From positions 248,001-312,000 of the forward strand of contig NZ_FODV01000005.1 of assembly GCF_900110465.1 (NCBI RefSeq): a DNA stretch of 64,000 nucleotides, written 5' to 3'. Position 1 is the first letter of the stretch, and the number at the start of each line of letters is the position of its first letter. This document shows, piece after piece, positions 17,755 through 25,854 of the stretch. A model generated the notes under the pieces. That model made no database searches. It saw nothing but the letters and a program-made list of their open reading frames with translations, and had not been told where the DNA came from. The translations under genes were made by a program, and so were the position numbers. This DNA is from Halogranum amylolyticum. Its GTDB lineage: Archaea; Halobacteriota; Halobacteria; Halobacteriales; Haloferacaceae.

Positions 17755-18549
17755 CTACCGTTGAACGAGAGAGAACTCGAACTCCAACCGGACGCTGTCG
17801 CTCTGTATCTCGTTGCCTGCCCCGGCGGGGAGACACCACTCGACGAGCAGCTCGCGGTGCTCGCGACTCGACAGCGAGACGGTCGTCTCCGAGCCGTCGC
17901 CGACGTCCGCCGGGGCGACGTAGTCGTCCGCACTCCCGAGGAGGTACGTCCGACCCTCGTCGTCGTCGGGAACCGACACGCGGAGTTCGAGCCACTCGCC
18001 GAGTTCACCCCGGTCGGGACTGGCGTCGACGCGTCGCTCGGGGTCCGTCAAGCCGTTCTCCGCTTGGTCGACCACGCTGACCGACGCGGCCAGTCGACCG
18101 TCCAGTGATCCGGCGTTGCGAACGGAGACGACACTCTCGCCTGTCTGACCGGGGACGGCGTTCTCGACGCCGAGGATCGTCTGCCCGCTCTGCAGGCCGA
18201 GCCGAAGATCTAGCGTCCGACCGTCGCTCCCACGGTTGCCGCGGTTACCGCCGCTGTTGGCGGCCGATTGGTCGTCGGCATCGTTCGCTCCACCGTCGGT
18301 TCGAGAGTCGGTCGGCGTCGGAGTCGAGACCGGAGTCGACTCCCCGGCGGGCGTCCCCTCCGACTCGTCGTCTCCGACACTGTCGGTCCGGGGGTTGTCT
18401 GCCGTTCCCGTACCATCGGTCGACGGCGGCGACGCTACTCTCTCTGTCGACGGTCCGTCGTCCGTCGGAGCGAGAAATCCGAATCCGGCCCCGAGGAGGA
18501 CGGTCGACGCGACGAGCAGCGCGAGCAGCCCCTGTTTCGTCTGTGCCAA
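17755..18549 (-). CDS. exported TasA/camelysin-like protein with Ser/Thr/Asp linker
   Basis: The 264-residue protein has an N-terminal hydrophobic signal (LLALLVASTVLLGAGFGFL), a 90-residue Ser/Thr/Asp/Gly-rich linker and a beta-rich domain with ENAVPGQTGESVVSVRNAGSLDGRLAASVSVVDQAENGL. That resembles CalY/TasA-type extracellular proteins, in which the added-mass phrase about gaps and sums is replaced by VPGxT...VRNxGxL. The only available start is TTG at 18549, since a stop lies six codons upstream. The GTG start of the divergent gene overlaps it by seven bases. Confidence 0.6.
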   Translation of the reverse strand: MAQTKQGLLALLVASTVLLGAGFGFLAPTDDGPSTERVASPPSTDGTGTADNPRTDSVGDDESEGTPAGESTPVSTPTPTDSRTDGGANDADDQSAANSGGNRGNRGSDGRTLDLRLGLQSGQTILGVENAVPGQTGESVVSVRNAGSLDGRLAASVSVVDQAENGLTDPERRVDASPDRGELGEWLELRVSVPDDDEGRTYLLGSADDYVAPADVGDGSETTVSLSSREHRELLVEWCLPAGAGNEIQSDSVRLEFEFSLVQR

Positions 18550-18902
18550 CGCGAGGAGTCTCTCTCACTCTGGCGGAGACGCCGTTCGAAGAACGCGAGT
18601 TCACCCGACTGTGGTTCGCCGCAACCGCGACCTACGGCGTCGGCGACGTCGTCACCACTATCGCCATCATCCAGTTCGGTACGCGCGTCGCGGAGGGCAA
18701 CGCGTTGTTGGCGTCCGTCGTCGACGTCTACGGACAGGCGGGACTCGTCGGACTGAAGCTCGTCGCCTTCTTCGTCTGCATCGGCGTCAGCCTCCTCGGT
18801 GCGGACGACGCCGACCGACTGCTGTACTATCTCCCGCCGGTACTGTTAACGTTCGTCGGGGCGTTCTTCACCGTGTACAACCTCCGACTCTTGCTGGGGT
18901 GA
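18543..18902 (+). CDS. small membrane protein (DUF5658-like)
   Basis: The product is about 119 residues with a conserved-looking core FEEREFTRLWFAATATYGVGDVVTT, then AEGNALLASVVDVYGQAGLVGLKLVAFFVCIGVSLL and a C-terminal membrane segment PPVLLTFVGAFFTVYNLRLL. Three or four membrane spans are likely. It resembles DUF5658-type proteins in which NPLL...G is followed by a lysine-containing helix, but I hold that assignment loosely. No ATG exists; GTG at 18543 is the only in-frame start near the domain and overlaps the divergent TTG start. Confidence 0.62.
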   Translation: MPTRGVSLTLAETPFEEREFTRLWFAATATYGVGDVVTTIAIIQFGTRVAEGNALLASVVDVYGQAGLVGLKLVAFFVCIGVSLLGADDADRLLYYLPPVLLTFVGAFFTVYNLRLLLG

Positions 18903-18937
18903 GCTTCGGGCGGCAACGCCCGACTCGCCCGTCTCCA

Positions 18938-18950
18938 AAGTTTTACTTTG
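18938..18950 (+). promoter_or_regulatory. TATA-like box of the dehydratase gene
   Basis: AGTTTTACTTTG lies about 22-33 bases before the ATG at 18971, which suits a leaderless or nearly leaderless transcript. A small hairpin (CGGGCG-GCAA-CGCCCG, 18908-18923) just upstream may end the preceding gene. Confidence 0.45.
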
Positions 18951-18970
18951 CGTCGAGTAAATTAGCGCAT

Positions 18971-20212
18971 ATGAGCCGCAACTACGCAGAGCTCCACGAT
19001 CCGAACGCGGAGTATACGATGCGAGAACTCTCGTCGGAGACGATGGGCGTCGCCGCGAAGCGCAGCGGCGGTCGCGACGTCGAGATCACAGACGTTCAGA
19101 CGACGATGGTCGACGGGAACTTCCCGTGGACGCTCGTCCGGATCTACACCGACGCCGGTGTCGTCGGCACCGGCGAGGCCTACTGGGGAGCCGGCGTCCC
19201 GGAGCTCATCGAGCGGATGAAGCCGTTCCTGATCGGCGAGAACCCGCTGGACATCGACCGCCTGTTCGAGCATCTCGTCCAGAAGATGTCCGGCGAGGGC
19301 TCGCTGCAGGGCGTCACCGTCACCGCCATCTCGGGTATCGAGGTCGCGCTGCACGACACCGCGGGGAAGATCCTCGACGTCCCCGCCTACCAGCTGCTCG
19401 GTGGGAAGTACCGCGACAAGGTGCGCGTCTACTGTGACTGTCACACTGCAGACGAGGCCGACCCGCAGGCCTGCGCCGACGAGGCCGAGCGCGTCGTCGA
19501 CGAACTCGGTTACGACGCCCTGAAGTTCGACCTCGACGTCCCCTCGGGCCACGAGAAGGACCGCGCGAACCGCCACCTCCGAGACTCCGAGATCCGCCAC
19601 AAGGCCGAGATCGTCGAGGCCGTCACCGAGCGCGTGAAGGACAAGGCCGACGTCGCCTTCGACTGCCACTGGACGTTCTCCGGCGGCAGCGCGAAGCGAC
19701 TCTCCGCCGCCATCGCCGACTACGACGTCTGGTGGCTCGAGGACCCCGTCCCGCCGGAGAACCACGACGTCCAGCGCGAGGTCACCCAGTCGGTACCCAC
19801 CACACCGATCGCCGCCGGTGAGAACGTCTACCGCAAACACGGTCACCGTCGTCTCCTCGAAGAGCAGGCGGTCGACATTATCGCGCCCGACATGCCGAAG
19901 GTCGGCGGGATGCGCGAGACGCGGAAGATCGCCGACATGGCCGACACTTACTACGTTCCTGTCGCCATGCACAACGTCGCCTCGCCGGTCGCGACGATGG
20001 CGAGCGCCCACGTCGGGACGGCCATCCCGAACTCGCTGGCCGTCGAGTACCACAGCTACCAGCTCGGCTGGTGGGAGGACCTGGTCGAGGAGGACGTCAT
20101 CGAGGACGGTTACATCGAGGTGCCGGAGAAGCCCGGCCTCGGTGTGACCGTCGATATGGACGTCCTCGAAGAGAACATGGTCGACGGCGAGACGTTGTTT
20201 GACGAGGCGTAA
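18971..20212 (+). CDS. gnaD: gluconate/xylonate-type sugar acid dehydratase (enolase superfamily)
   Basis: Removes water from a sugar acid such as D-gluconate to give the 2-keto-3-deoxy acid for the semi-phosphorylated Entner-Doudoroff route, or from D-xylonate in pentose degradation. The 413 residues have the capping domain (VDGNFPWTLVRIYTDAGVVGTGEAYWG), the barrel lysine/aspartate sites (ALKFDLDVPSGHEKDR), metal ligands in DVAFDCHW, WLEDPVPPEN and AAGENVYRK, and a catalytic His in VAMHNVASP. The symbol gnaD is favoured because, from memory, gnaD lies between the men genes and the PTS/leu genes in Haloferax volcanii; the close paralogue XacD is the alternative. Confidence 0.78.
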   Translation: MSRNYAELHDPNAEYTMRELSSETMGVAAKRSGGRDVEITDVQTTMVDGNFPWTLVRIYTDAGVVGTGEAYWGAGVPELIERMKPFLIGENPLDIDRLFEHLVQKMSGEGSLQGVTVTAISGIEVALHDTAGKILDVPAYQLLGGKYRDKVRVYCDCHTADEADPQACADEAERVVDELGYDALKFDLDVPSGHEKDRANRHLRDSEIRHKAEIVEAVTERVKDKADVAFDCHWTFSGGSAKRLSAAIADYDVWWLEDPVPPENHDVQREVTQSVPTTPIAAGENVYRKHGHRRLLEEQAVDIIAPDMPKVGGMRETRKIADMADTYYVPVAMHNVASPVATMASAHVGTAIPNSLAVEYHSYQLGWWEDLVEEDVIEDGYIEVPEKPGLGVTVDMDVLEENMVDGETLFDEA

Positions 20213-20324
20213 GCCGACGTCAAACTTGCTGAGCTTTGCTCAGCATTGTTCGACGAACGTAACTTCCTCACGCCCGCAGCACGGAGTGCTGCGCCGTTCG
20301 ACGAGGCGTAAGCCGACGTCGAAC
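20197..20324 (+). repeat. duplicated stem-loop element at the dehydratase 3' end
   Basis: A 29-base element occurs at 20197-20225, spanning the stop codon of the dehydratase, and again at 20296-20324. Both can fold as an 8-bp outer stem with an inner GGC-GTAA-GCC stem. The copies differ only at two positions, which face each other in the outer stem (GTTTGACG/CGTCAAAC versus GTTCGACG/CGTCGAAC), so pairing is kept. Two more hairpins lie between them (GCTGAG-CTTTG-CTCAGC, 20228-20244; GCAGCAC-GGA-GTGCTGC, 20276-20292), and a shorter GTTCGACGAAC occurs at 20248-20258. Confidence 0.75.
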
Positions 20325-20414
20325 CGGCGAGTTTCTCTTCGATCCCCTCGTATCGGAGCGCAGACTTCCGCCACCTTCGATTTTTTATTTTGGCACGTCG
20401 TGGGTTGCTATCGC

Positions 20415-21371
20415 ATGTCACAGGAGTACACCGTCGACTACGAACTCGGCGACGACGACGAGAACGTCCACCACGTCTGGGACAACAGCCTCGACCCGCT
20501 CGTGACGGTCGAACCCGGCGAGGTCGTCCGCTTCGAGTGTCGCGACGCGCTCGACGGACAGGTCGGTCCCGACTCGACGGCCGAGGACCTCGCGAACGCG
20601 AGTTTCGACCCGGTTCACCCGTTGACCGGCCCCGTCGCCGTCGAGGGTGCCGAACCGGGCGACGTCCTCGCCGTCGAGCTGCTCGACTTCGAGCACAAGG
20701 GCTGGGGCTTTACGGGATATATGCCCGGAGACATGGGTCTCGGTCTCCTCCCGGAGGACTTCGAGGAGGCCGGCCTCCACATCTGGGATCTCGACGACGA
20801 CGTCGGCCACTTCGTCGACGGTATCGAGGTGCCGCTGGATATGTTCCCCGGCATCATCGGCGTCGCACCCGGCGAAGACGGCGAACACGACACCCTCCCG
20901 CCGAGAGACACCGGCGGCAACATGGACGTCAAACACATGACGAAGGAGTCGACGGTCTACCTCCCGGTCGAGACCGAGGGCGCGCTGTTCTCGACGGCCG
21001 ACTGCCACGCCGCGCAGGGCGACGGCGAGGTCTGCGTCACCGGGGTCGAGGCCCCCATGTTCGTCACCGCCCGCTTCGACGTGCGGAAAGACATGGAGAT
21101 CGAGCAGCCACAACTGGAGACGACGGGACCGTTCACCCCCACTGGACGGGACGAACCGATGTATGCGACGACCGGCATCGCCGACGACCTGATGGAGGCG
21201 ACGAAGAAGGCCGTCCGCCACATGATCGACCACCTCGAATCCGAACGCGACCTGACCCGCGGCGAGGCGTACATCCTCTGTTCGGCGGCGGTCGACCTGA
21301 AGATCAGCGAGGTCGTCGACGCGCCCAACTGGACGGTCACCGCCTACCTGCCGGAGAGCATCTTCCCGTAG
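20415..21371 (+). CDS. acetamidase/formamidase family protein
   Basis: The 318-residue protein matches the FmdA_AmdA family: HHVWDNSLDPLVTVEPGEVVRFECRDA, TGPVAVEGAEPGDVLAVE, PRDTGGNMDVKHMTKESTVYLPVETEGALFSTADCHAAQGDGEVCVTG and a C-terminal GEAYILCSAAVDLKISEVVD. These enzymes hydrolyse formamide or short amides to ammonia and the acid. Start at 20415 gives the family N-terminus; the in-frame open stretch upstream is the repeat region and not coding. It stands alone, between the repeat element and a broken membrane protein gene. Confidence 0.88.
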   Translation: MSQEYTVDYELGDDDENVHHVWDNSLDPLVTVEPGEVVRFECRDALDGQVGPDSTAEDLANASFDPVHPLTGPVAVEGAEPGDVLAVELLDFEHKGWGFTGYMPGDMGLGLLPEDFEEAGLHIWDLDDDVGHFVDGIEVPLDMFPGIIGVAPGEDGEHDTLPPRDTGGNMDVKHMTKESTVYLPVETEGALFSTADCHAAQGDGEVCVTGVEAPMFVTARFDVRKDMEIEQPQLETTGPFTPTGRDEPMYATTGIADDLMEATKKAVRHMIDHLESERDLTRGEAYILCSAAVDLKISEVVDAPNWTVTAYLPESIFP

Positions 21372-21383
21372 TCGGGGGCCACG

Positions 21384-21780
21384 TCACGCCGTCTGCTCTC
21401 CTCGTTCTCTCTCGCGTGCGACCCACTGTGCGCCTCTGTGGTCGAACCACCAGAGACCGACGGCGACGGCGACGACCCACGAGACGACCGAGACGCCGAC
21501 GTGTTCCCACGGGAAGCCGACGTACCAGCCTACTGCTCGTCCGAGGAGGAGGCCACAGAAGACGAACACGCCGAGACGAAAGACCGTGCTGGAGTTGAGG
21601 TCGGGTTCGACGGCGAGCAGCGCGTACGTCACCAGAAGCGACAGCACCGCGTTCGCGAGAACCGCGTCACTGCTGTCGAGGAGTCGGGAGAGAGCGGAGA
21701 TTCCCCCCCGGGGCGAGAACCATCGTGAGCACGAACCACAGGTCGAACACACGGAACGGCGTGGCGTCGCGGGAGGGAAT
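21384..21780 (-). pseudogene. frameshifted small membrane protein
   Basis: Two frames join into one plausible protein. The 5' part reads SRDATPFRVFDLWFVLTMVLAPGG and the 3' part, in the next frame, reads ISALSRLLDSSDAVLANAVL through to WWFDHRGAQWVARERERGEQ. The switch lies at a run of seven C on the plus strand (21703-21709); with six, the frame would be continuous and give about 130 residues with four membrane segments. The codon where an ATG would be expected (before PSRDATPF) reads ATT; a GTG at 21750 is another possible start. Either a decayed gene or a run-length sequencing error. Family not recognised. Confidence 0.6.
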
Positions 21781-21816
21781 CGTCGAATTGACTCGGTCCG
21801 ACGCGAAAACGCTTCC

Positions 21817-22335
21817 TCACTCCTCGCGCAACCGCTCGGCGATAGACCGGCCGACGTCCCGTGGCGCTTCCTCGACGACCTCGATCTCGTCACCGACGCG
21901 TACCGCTCCCCCAGTCACGACGTCCGCACAGATGCCGCCGCGTCGGTCTTTCAGCGCCCGCATCACCCTTTCCTCGTCGGCCACCTCCTCGACGTGTGCA
22001 CAGGGCGGTCGTGGACGCGTCCCTCTGAACGTCGCGTCGCCGACGCGGAACGTCGTCTCCAGCAGGTCGTAGAGGTCGACGCCGCGAGTGACGACGTTGC
22101 GGCGGTGCCGCCCGTCGGTCAGGTCGATGTCGAACTCCTCGCGGATCTCCTCGATCGCCTCGGCCGCCACGAGCGTCACCTCGCAGACGTCGAACGGCGA
22201 GTAGTAGCCCTCTCCGGTCTGGTAGCGGTCGCCAGCGAGTCCGCCCTCGACGGCCTCCACCGACTCCAACTCCTCCATCGGGGCCGACCCCTCGGGTGCG
22301 ACGAAGACGGTCTCGACGCGTCCTGTCCGTGGCAT
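21817..22335 (-). CDS. MOSC domain protein
   Basis: The 172-residue MOSC domain protein starts MPRTGRVETVFVAPEG. The MOSC pattern is visible: GLAGDRYQTGEGYYSP (substrate loop), LTDGRHRRNVVTRGVDLYDLL (with the RN(I/V)V motif), VGDATFRGTRPRPPCAHVEEV with the conserved Cys, and a final GDEIEVVEE. MOSC domains occur in molybdenum cofactor sulfurases and in metal-sulfur transfer proteins, often as stand-alone proteins; the substrate here is unknown. A longer start upstream is possible in frame but gives an unconserved-looking N-terminus. Confidence 0.85.
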   Translation of the reverse strand: MPRTGRVETVFVAPEGSAPMEELESVEAVEGGLAGDRYQTGEGYYSPFDVCEVTLVAAEAIEEIREEFDIDLTDGRHRRNVVTRGVDLYDLLETTFRVGDATFRGTRPRPPCAHVEEVADEERVMRALKDRRGGICADVVTGGAVRVGDEIEVVEEAPRDVGRSIAERLREE

Positions 22336-22452
22336 AGCCTCCAATAGCAGTGGAAGCGGGAAAGGAGTTGGTACAGACGGCGTCGTGCGGTTGCTGGCCC
22401 GTCCACGGTGGGTCGGGGTATTCGCCTCGCTGTCCAATATAAAGGGGGTGGG

Positions 22453-23088
22453 CTAGCAGACCGGCTTCGGATCGAGTCCCATCCCACGCAGCGAGTCGGC
22501 GTAGTCGTCGTAGGCGAGTTGGATCACGTACTCGGCGACCATCTGTGCGCGGTCCCAGTCGTCGTCGGTCTCACACAGTTCGTCCAACAGCGCCAGTCCG
22601 AGGTCGATCTCCTCCTGCGTCTCCCGTTTGAGGTCGCGAAACAGGTTGGCGCGCGTCTCGTCGGCTTCGTTGACGAAGAAGCTGACAATCTGGGTGTGCG
22701 AGCGGACGCTGACCAGTCCGCGGCCGACGAGACCGGCGGCGAGGCGTTCGACCGTGTCCCCGCGGCCGCGGAGGTAGGTGTGCATCGCGCCGCCGTCGGC
22801 GGGATCGAACTCGGGGTCGTCGAGTTCGGCGACGACACGGTCGTAGTGGTCGTCCTCCTGTGCGGCGACGCGCTCGAACGCCTCGCGAGCGTCGACGTCG
22901 CGCTCGCTGTCGGCCCACTCGTGGAACGTGTTGCGCGCGGCGTTCTCGCTGTCGGCGGCGACCCTGAGCACCACCGGCGTCTCCAGTTCGGCGTCGGTCA
23001 GCGCGACGAGGAGGTTGTTCGACCCAAGTCGGGAGAGCTGTGTCGCCTTCGACTGCTCCAGCGAGTCGAGGAAACTGTCTGCGTCCAT
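22453..23088 (-). CDS. rubrerythrin/ferritin-like helical protein
   Basis: The 211-residue, mostly helical protein starts MDADSFLDSLEQSKATQLSRLGSN. Glu and His pairs spaced as in ferritin-like four-helix bundles occur at SENAARNTFHEWADSE, FERVAAQEDDHYDRVV and ETQEEIDLGLALLDEL, so a di-iron site is possible, as in rubrerythrin-like proteins of haloarchaea. No rubredoxin ribbon is present. The assignment to this superfamily is from pattern only. It ends with VC, a terminal Cys. It diverges from the rhodanese-MBL gene, with 123 bases between the starts. Confidence 0.62.
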   Translation of the reverse strand: MDADSFLDSLEQSKATQLSRLGSNNLLVALTDAELETPVVLRVAADSENAARNTFHEWADSERDVDAREAFERVAAQEDDHYDRVVAELDDPEFDPADGGAMHTYLRGRGDTVERLAAGLVGRGLVSVRSHTQIVSFFVNEADETRANLFRDLKRETQEEIDLGLALLDELCETDDDWDRAQMVAEYVIQLAYDDYADSLRGMGLDPKPVC

Positions 23089-23211
23089 ACGGGAAGAACG
23101 GTCGCGACGGATTTCAACGTTCCCGCGGGAGCGTCGGAGCGCGGGATCGCCTGCGGGACGCCGCGACCGGCCGCGACTCGGGTTTTTACTCGTCGAACGC
23201 GTAGACGTTCC

Positions 23212-24381
23212 ATGACCGACGCTCCCGACTCCGACAGGCAGGTTCCGTCGCTGTCGCCGACGGTCCTCCGTCGACGGCTCCGAGAGGGCGACCCCCTCGC
23301 CGTGCTCGACGTCCGCGACCGCGAGGAGTTCGAGGCGTGGCACGTCGACGGCGAGCACGTCGAGGCGACGCAGATTCCCTACGCGAAGTTCATGGCCGCG
23401 AAAGTGAAGGGGACCGCCGCCGACCTCGTCGCCGACCTCGCCGAGCCGATCCTCGTCGTCTGCGGCGAGGGGAAGGCGAGCGCCTTCGTCGCCGAGACGC
23501 TGCTCGACGCGGGCGTCGAGGCGATGAACCTCGAAGAGGGGATGGATGGGTGGGCGCGCGTCTACGAGACCGTCGAACTGCCGCACGACGAGGCGACGGT
23601 CCTCCAGTACCAGCGTCCCTCCAGCGGCTGTCTCGCCTACCTCGTCGTCGGCGACGGCGAGGCGGTCGTCGTCGATCCACTTCGCGCCTTCGCCGACCGG
23701 TTCGTCGCGGACGCACGCGAGCGGGGCGCCGAACTCGTCGCCGCCGTCGACACACACGTCCACGCCGACCACGTCTCCGGCGTCCGCGACGTCGCCCGCG
23801 AGACCGGGTGTGACGTCGTGTTGCCATCGGGCTCCCGAGACCGAGGACTCGCCTTCGACGCTCGCCTCCTCGACGACGGCGAGTCCGTCGCCGTCGGCGA
23901 CGTCGAACTGACCGCGTTGGCGACGCCCGGCCACACGACGGAGGCGACGTCGCTCCGCCTCGGCGACCTGCTCTTCTGCGGCGACACGGTGTTCCTCGAC
24001 GGGGTCGCCCGACCGGACCTCGAAGTCGGAGAGGCGGGGGCCGAGGAGATGGCGCGGACGCTCTACCGAACGGTTCACGACCGATTCTTCGCGCTCCCCC
24101 CGACGACGCGCGTCGCTCCGGGACATTTCGGCGACGCGACGACGCCCGACGAGCACGGCGCGTACGTCGCGACGCTGGCGGACCTCCGCGAGCGACTCGC
24201 CGCGCTGTCGATGGACGAAGACGAGTTCGTCGAGTTCTCCGTCTCCCACATGCCCCCGCAACCCGCGAACTACGAGACCATCGTCGAGACGAACCTCGGT
24301 CGACATGAAGCCGACGAGGAGGAGGCGTTCGAACTCGAACTCGGTCCGAACAACTGCGCCGTCGCGGGGGCAGCGAACTGA
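23212..24381 (+). CDS. rhodanese-MBL fusion hydrolase (persulfide dioxygenase-like)
   Basis: The 389-residue protein has an N-terminal rhodanese domain (residues about 20-115; active loop CGEGKAS after ILVVC, so the catalytic Cys is present) and a C-terminal metallo-beta-lactamase domain with the HxHxDH motif THVHADHVSG, TPGHTTEATS and APGHFGD ligands. Such enzymes handle sulfur in persulfides or sulfane form; the MBL part is related to ETHE1-type persulfide dioxygenases and glyoxalase II. Most known fusions place the rhodanese after the MBL domain, so the order here is the reverse. The start at 23212 gives MTDAPDSD and is followed by a clean domain. Confidence 0.82.
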   Translation: MTDAPDSDRQVPSLSPTVLRRRLREGDPLAVLDVRDREEFEAWHVDGEHVEATQIPYAKFMAAKVKGTAADLVADLAEPILVVCGEGKASAFVAETLLDAGVEAMNLEEGMDGWARVYETVELPHDEATVLQYQRPSSGCLAYLVVGDGEAVVVDPLRAFADRFVADARERGAELVAAVDTHVHADHVSGVRDVARETGCDVVLPSGSRDRGLAFDARLLDDGESVAVGDVELTALATPGHTTEATSLRLGDLLFCGDTVFLDGVARPDLEVGEAGAEEMARTLYRTVHDRFFALPPTTRVAPGHFGDATTPDEHGAYVATLADLRERLAALSMDEDEFVEFSVSHMPPQPANYETIVETNLGRHEADEEEAFELELGPNNCAVAGAAN

Positions 24382-24475
24382 GACGGGAGCCGTAGGCGAC
24401 TGCCGCTCGTCTGAATCACGTGGGTCACACACATACTCCCGGGACACTGAAACCACCGCCCGCTGAAGCGCAGGT

Positions 24476-25318
24476 ATGACCGACGACCCGAACGACGGCG
24501 ACGAGCGCGAGGGGCACCGTCGACTCATGGAGATGGTCGACGAACCGGTGACGACAGACTCTCTCGTCGCCGATCTCCGCGGACTCGGCGTCGAGCGCGG
24601 CGAGACTCTCCTCGTTCACTCCTCGCTCTCCTCGTTGGGGTGGGTCAGCGGCGGTGCTCCCGCTGCCACCGACGCGTTGCTCGAGGCCGTCGGTGAGGAG
24701 GGGACGCTCGTGACTCCGACGCACACTCCGCAGTGTTCGGACCCGGACGAGTGGGAGAACCCACCGGTTCCCGACGGATGGGTCGAGACCCTGAGAGAGA
24801 CGATGACTCCGTACCGGTCCGAGATCACGCCGACGTGGGCGATGGGTGCGATTCCGGAGTGCTTCCGTGACTACCCGGAGACGAGGCGCTCCAATCATCC
24901 GACTTACTCCTTCGCAGCGCAGGGACCGACAGCCGCCGACGTGATCGAGGACCATCCCATCGACGATTCCCTGGGTGAGAACTCCCCGCTCGGGCGGCTG
25001 TACGACCTCGACGCGCAGGTCCTCATGCTCGGCACCGGCCACGAGACGAACACCTCGCTCCACCTCGCCGAGTACCGCGCGGAGTACGCGAAAGAGTACC
25101 GGACGAAGGGCGCTCCGGCCCTCGTCGATGGCGAGCGACGCTGGCTGACGTACGAAGACCTCGAAATCGACTCGGAGGACTTCCCCGAGATCGGCGAGGC
25201 GTTCGAGGCAGCGGTAGGGCTGGTCGAAGGCGAGGTCGGCACCGCGACCGCAAAGCTGGTCGACCAGCGGTCGCTCGTCGACTTCGGTGTCGAGTGGATG
25301 GCGGAGAACCGGCAGTGA
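24476..25318 (+). CDS. AAC(3)-family N-acetyltransferase
   Basis: The 280-residue protein fits the antibiotic_NAT fold: GETLLVHSSLSSLGWVSGGAPAATDALLEAVGEEGTLVTPT, WAMGAIPECFRDYPETRRSNHPTYSFAA (catalytic His region) and LGTGHETNTSLHLAEYRA with the conserved asparagine and histidine. The family includes aminoglycoside 3-N-acetyltransferases. In an archaeon the natural substrate may be another amine, since the name implies only family. It stands alone on the plus strand before the convergent ferredoxin gene. Confidence 0.85.
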   Translation: MTDDPNDGDEREGHRRLMEMVDEPVTTDSLVADLRGLGVERGETLLVHSSLSSLGWVSGGAPAATDALLEAVGEEGTLVTPTHTPQCSDPDEWENPPVPDGWVETLRETMTPYRSEITPTWAMGAIPECFRDYPETRRSNHPTYSFAAQGPTAADVIEDHPIDDSLGENSPLGRLYDLDAQVLMLGTGHETNTSLHLAEYRAEYAKEYRTKGAPALVDGERRWLTYEDLEIDSEDFPEIGEAFEAAVGLVEGEVGTATAKLVDQRSLVDFGVEWMAENRQ

Positions 25319-25402
25319 ACCGCCTCGGGGGACCGTCGCTCTCGGAAACTGCAACGTAGACAGCGCGTCGAGAGCCGACGAGGCGGCCCTCTCGCGTCGC
25401 AC

Positions 25403-25732
25403 TCAGTCGTCGGCGGCGGCGGAGTCGGCAGTGGCTTCGACGTCGTTCTCGATGCTCGGGGGGTACTTCCCGCGGTCGAGTTTCAGATCGGACTGCGGCC
25501 GGGCCATGCAGGTGAGCGCGTAGTGCTCGCGCTCCTCGTCGGTGAACCCGCGGGCGGCGGGTTGGACGACCTCGCCCTCGACGATCTCCGCGGAGCAGGC
25601 GAGACACATCCCGACGCGGCAGGAGTACTCCTGTGCGATGCCTTCCTCGATGCAGGCTTTCAGGATCGTCTGTTTGTCCGACACCTGGATGGTCTCGCCC
25701 GTGCCGACGAACTCGACGGTGTACTCGGTCAT
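25403..25732 (-). CDS. 2Fe-2S ferredoxin
   Basis: The 109-residue plant-type ferredoxin has the cluster motif SCRVGMCLACSAEIVEG (C-x4-C-x2-C) and the fourth Cys in LTCMARPQSDL, and begins MTEYTVEFVGTGETI. It carries electrons in the cytoplasm. The C-terminus is acidic, as is normal for halophilic ferredoxins, though the family's N-terminal acidic insert is missing. The start at 25732 is preferred over an in-frame upstream ATG at 25759. It diverges from the YciF-like gene. Confidence 0.9.
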   Translation of the reverse strand: MTEYTVEFVGTGETIQVSDKQTILKACIEEGIAQEYSCRVGMCLACSAEIVEGEVVQPAARGFTDEEREHYALTCMARPQSDLKLDRGKYPPSIENDVEATADSAAADD

Positions 25733-25854
25733 ACCCCGGGCTACGGAGGACCTCGGCAAAACTCTTTATCCCTCCCGGTCACCGCCGACTGGCCTGATAA
25801 TACAGCCAGGCCGCTCATACGATGTCCGGGCAAACGAACAGGTGGACACGAACC

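Noticed and set aside
18105-18542. Extended N-terminus of the DUF5658-like protein
   Set aside because: The extension is antisense to the camelysin-like gene and Arg-rich; GTG 18543 is the first start close to the conserved part.
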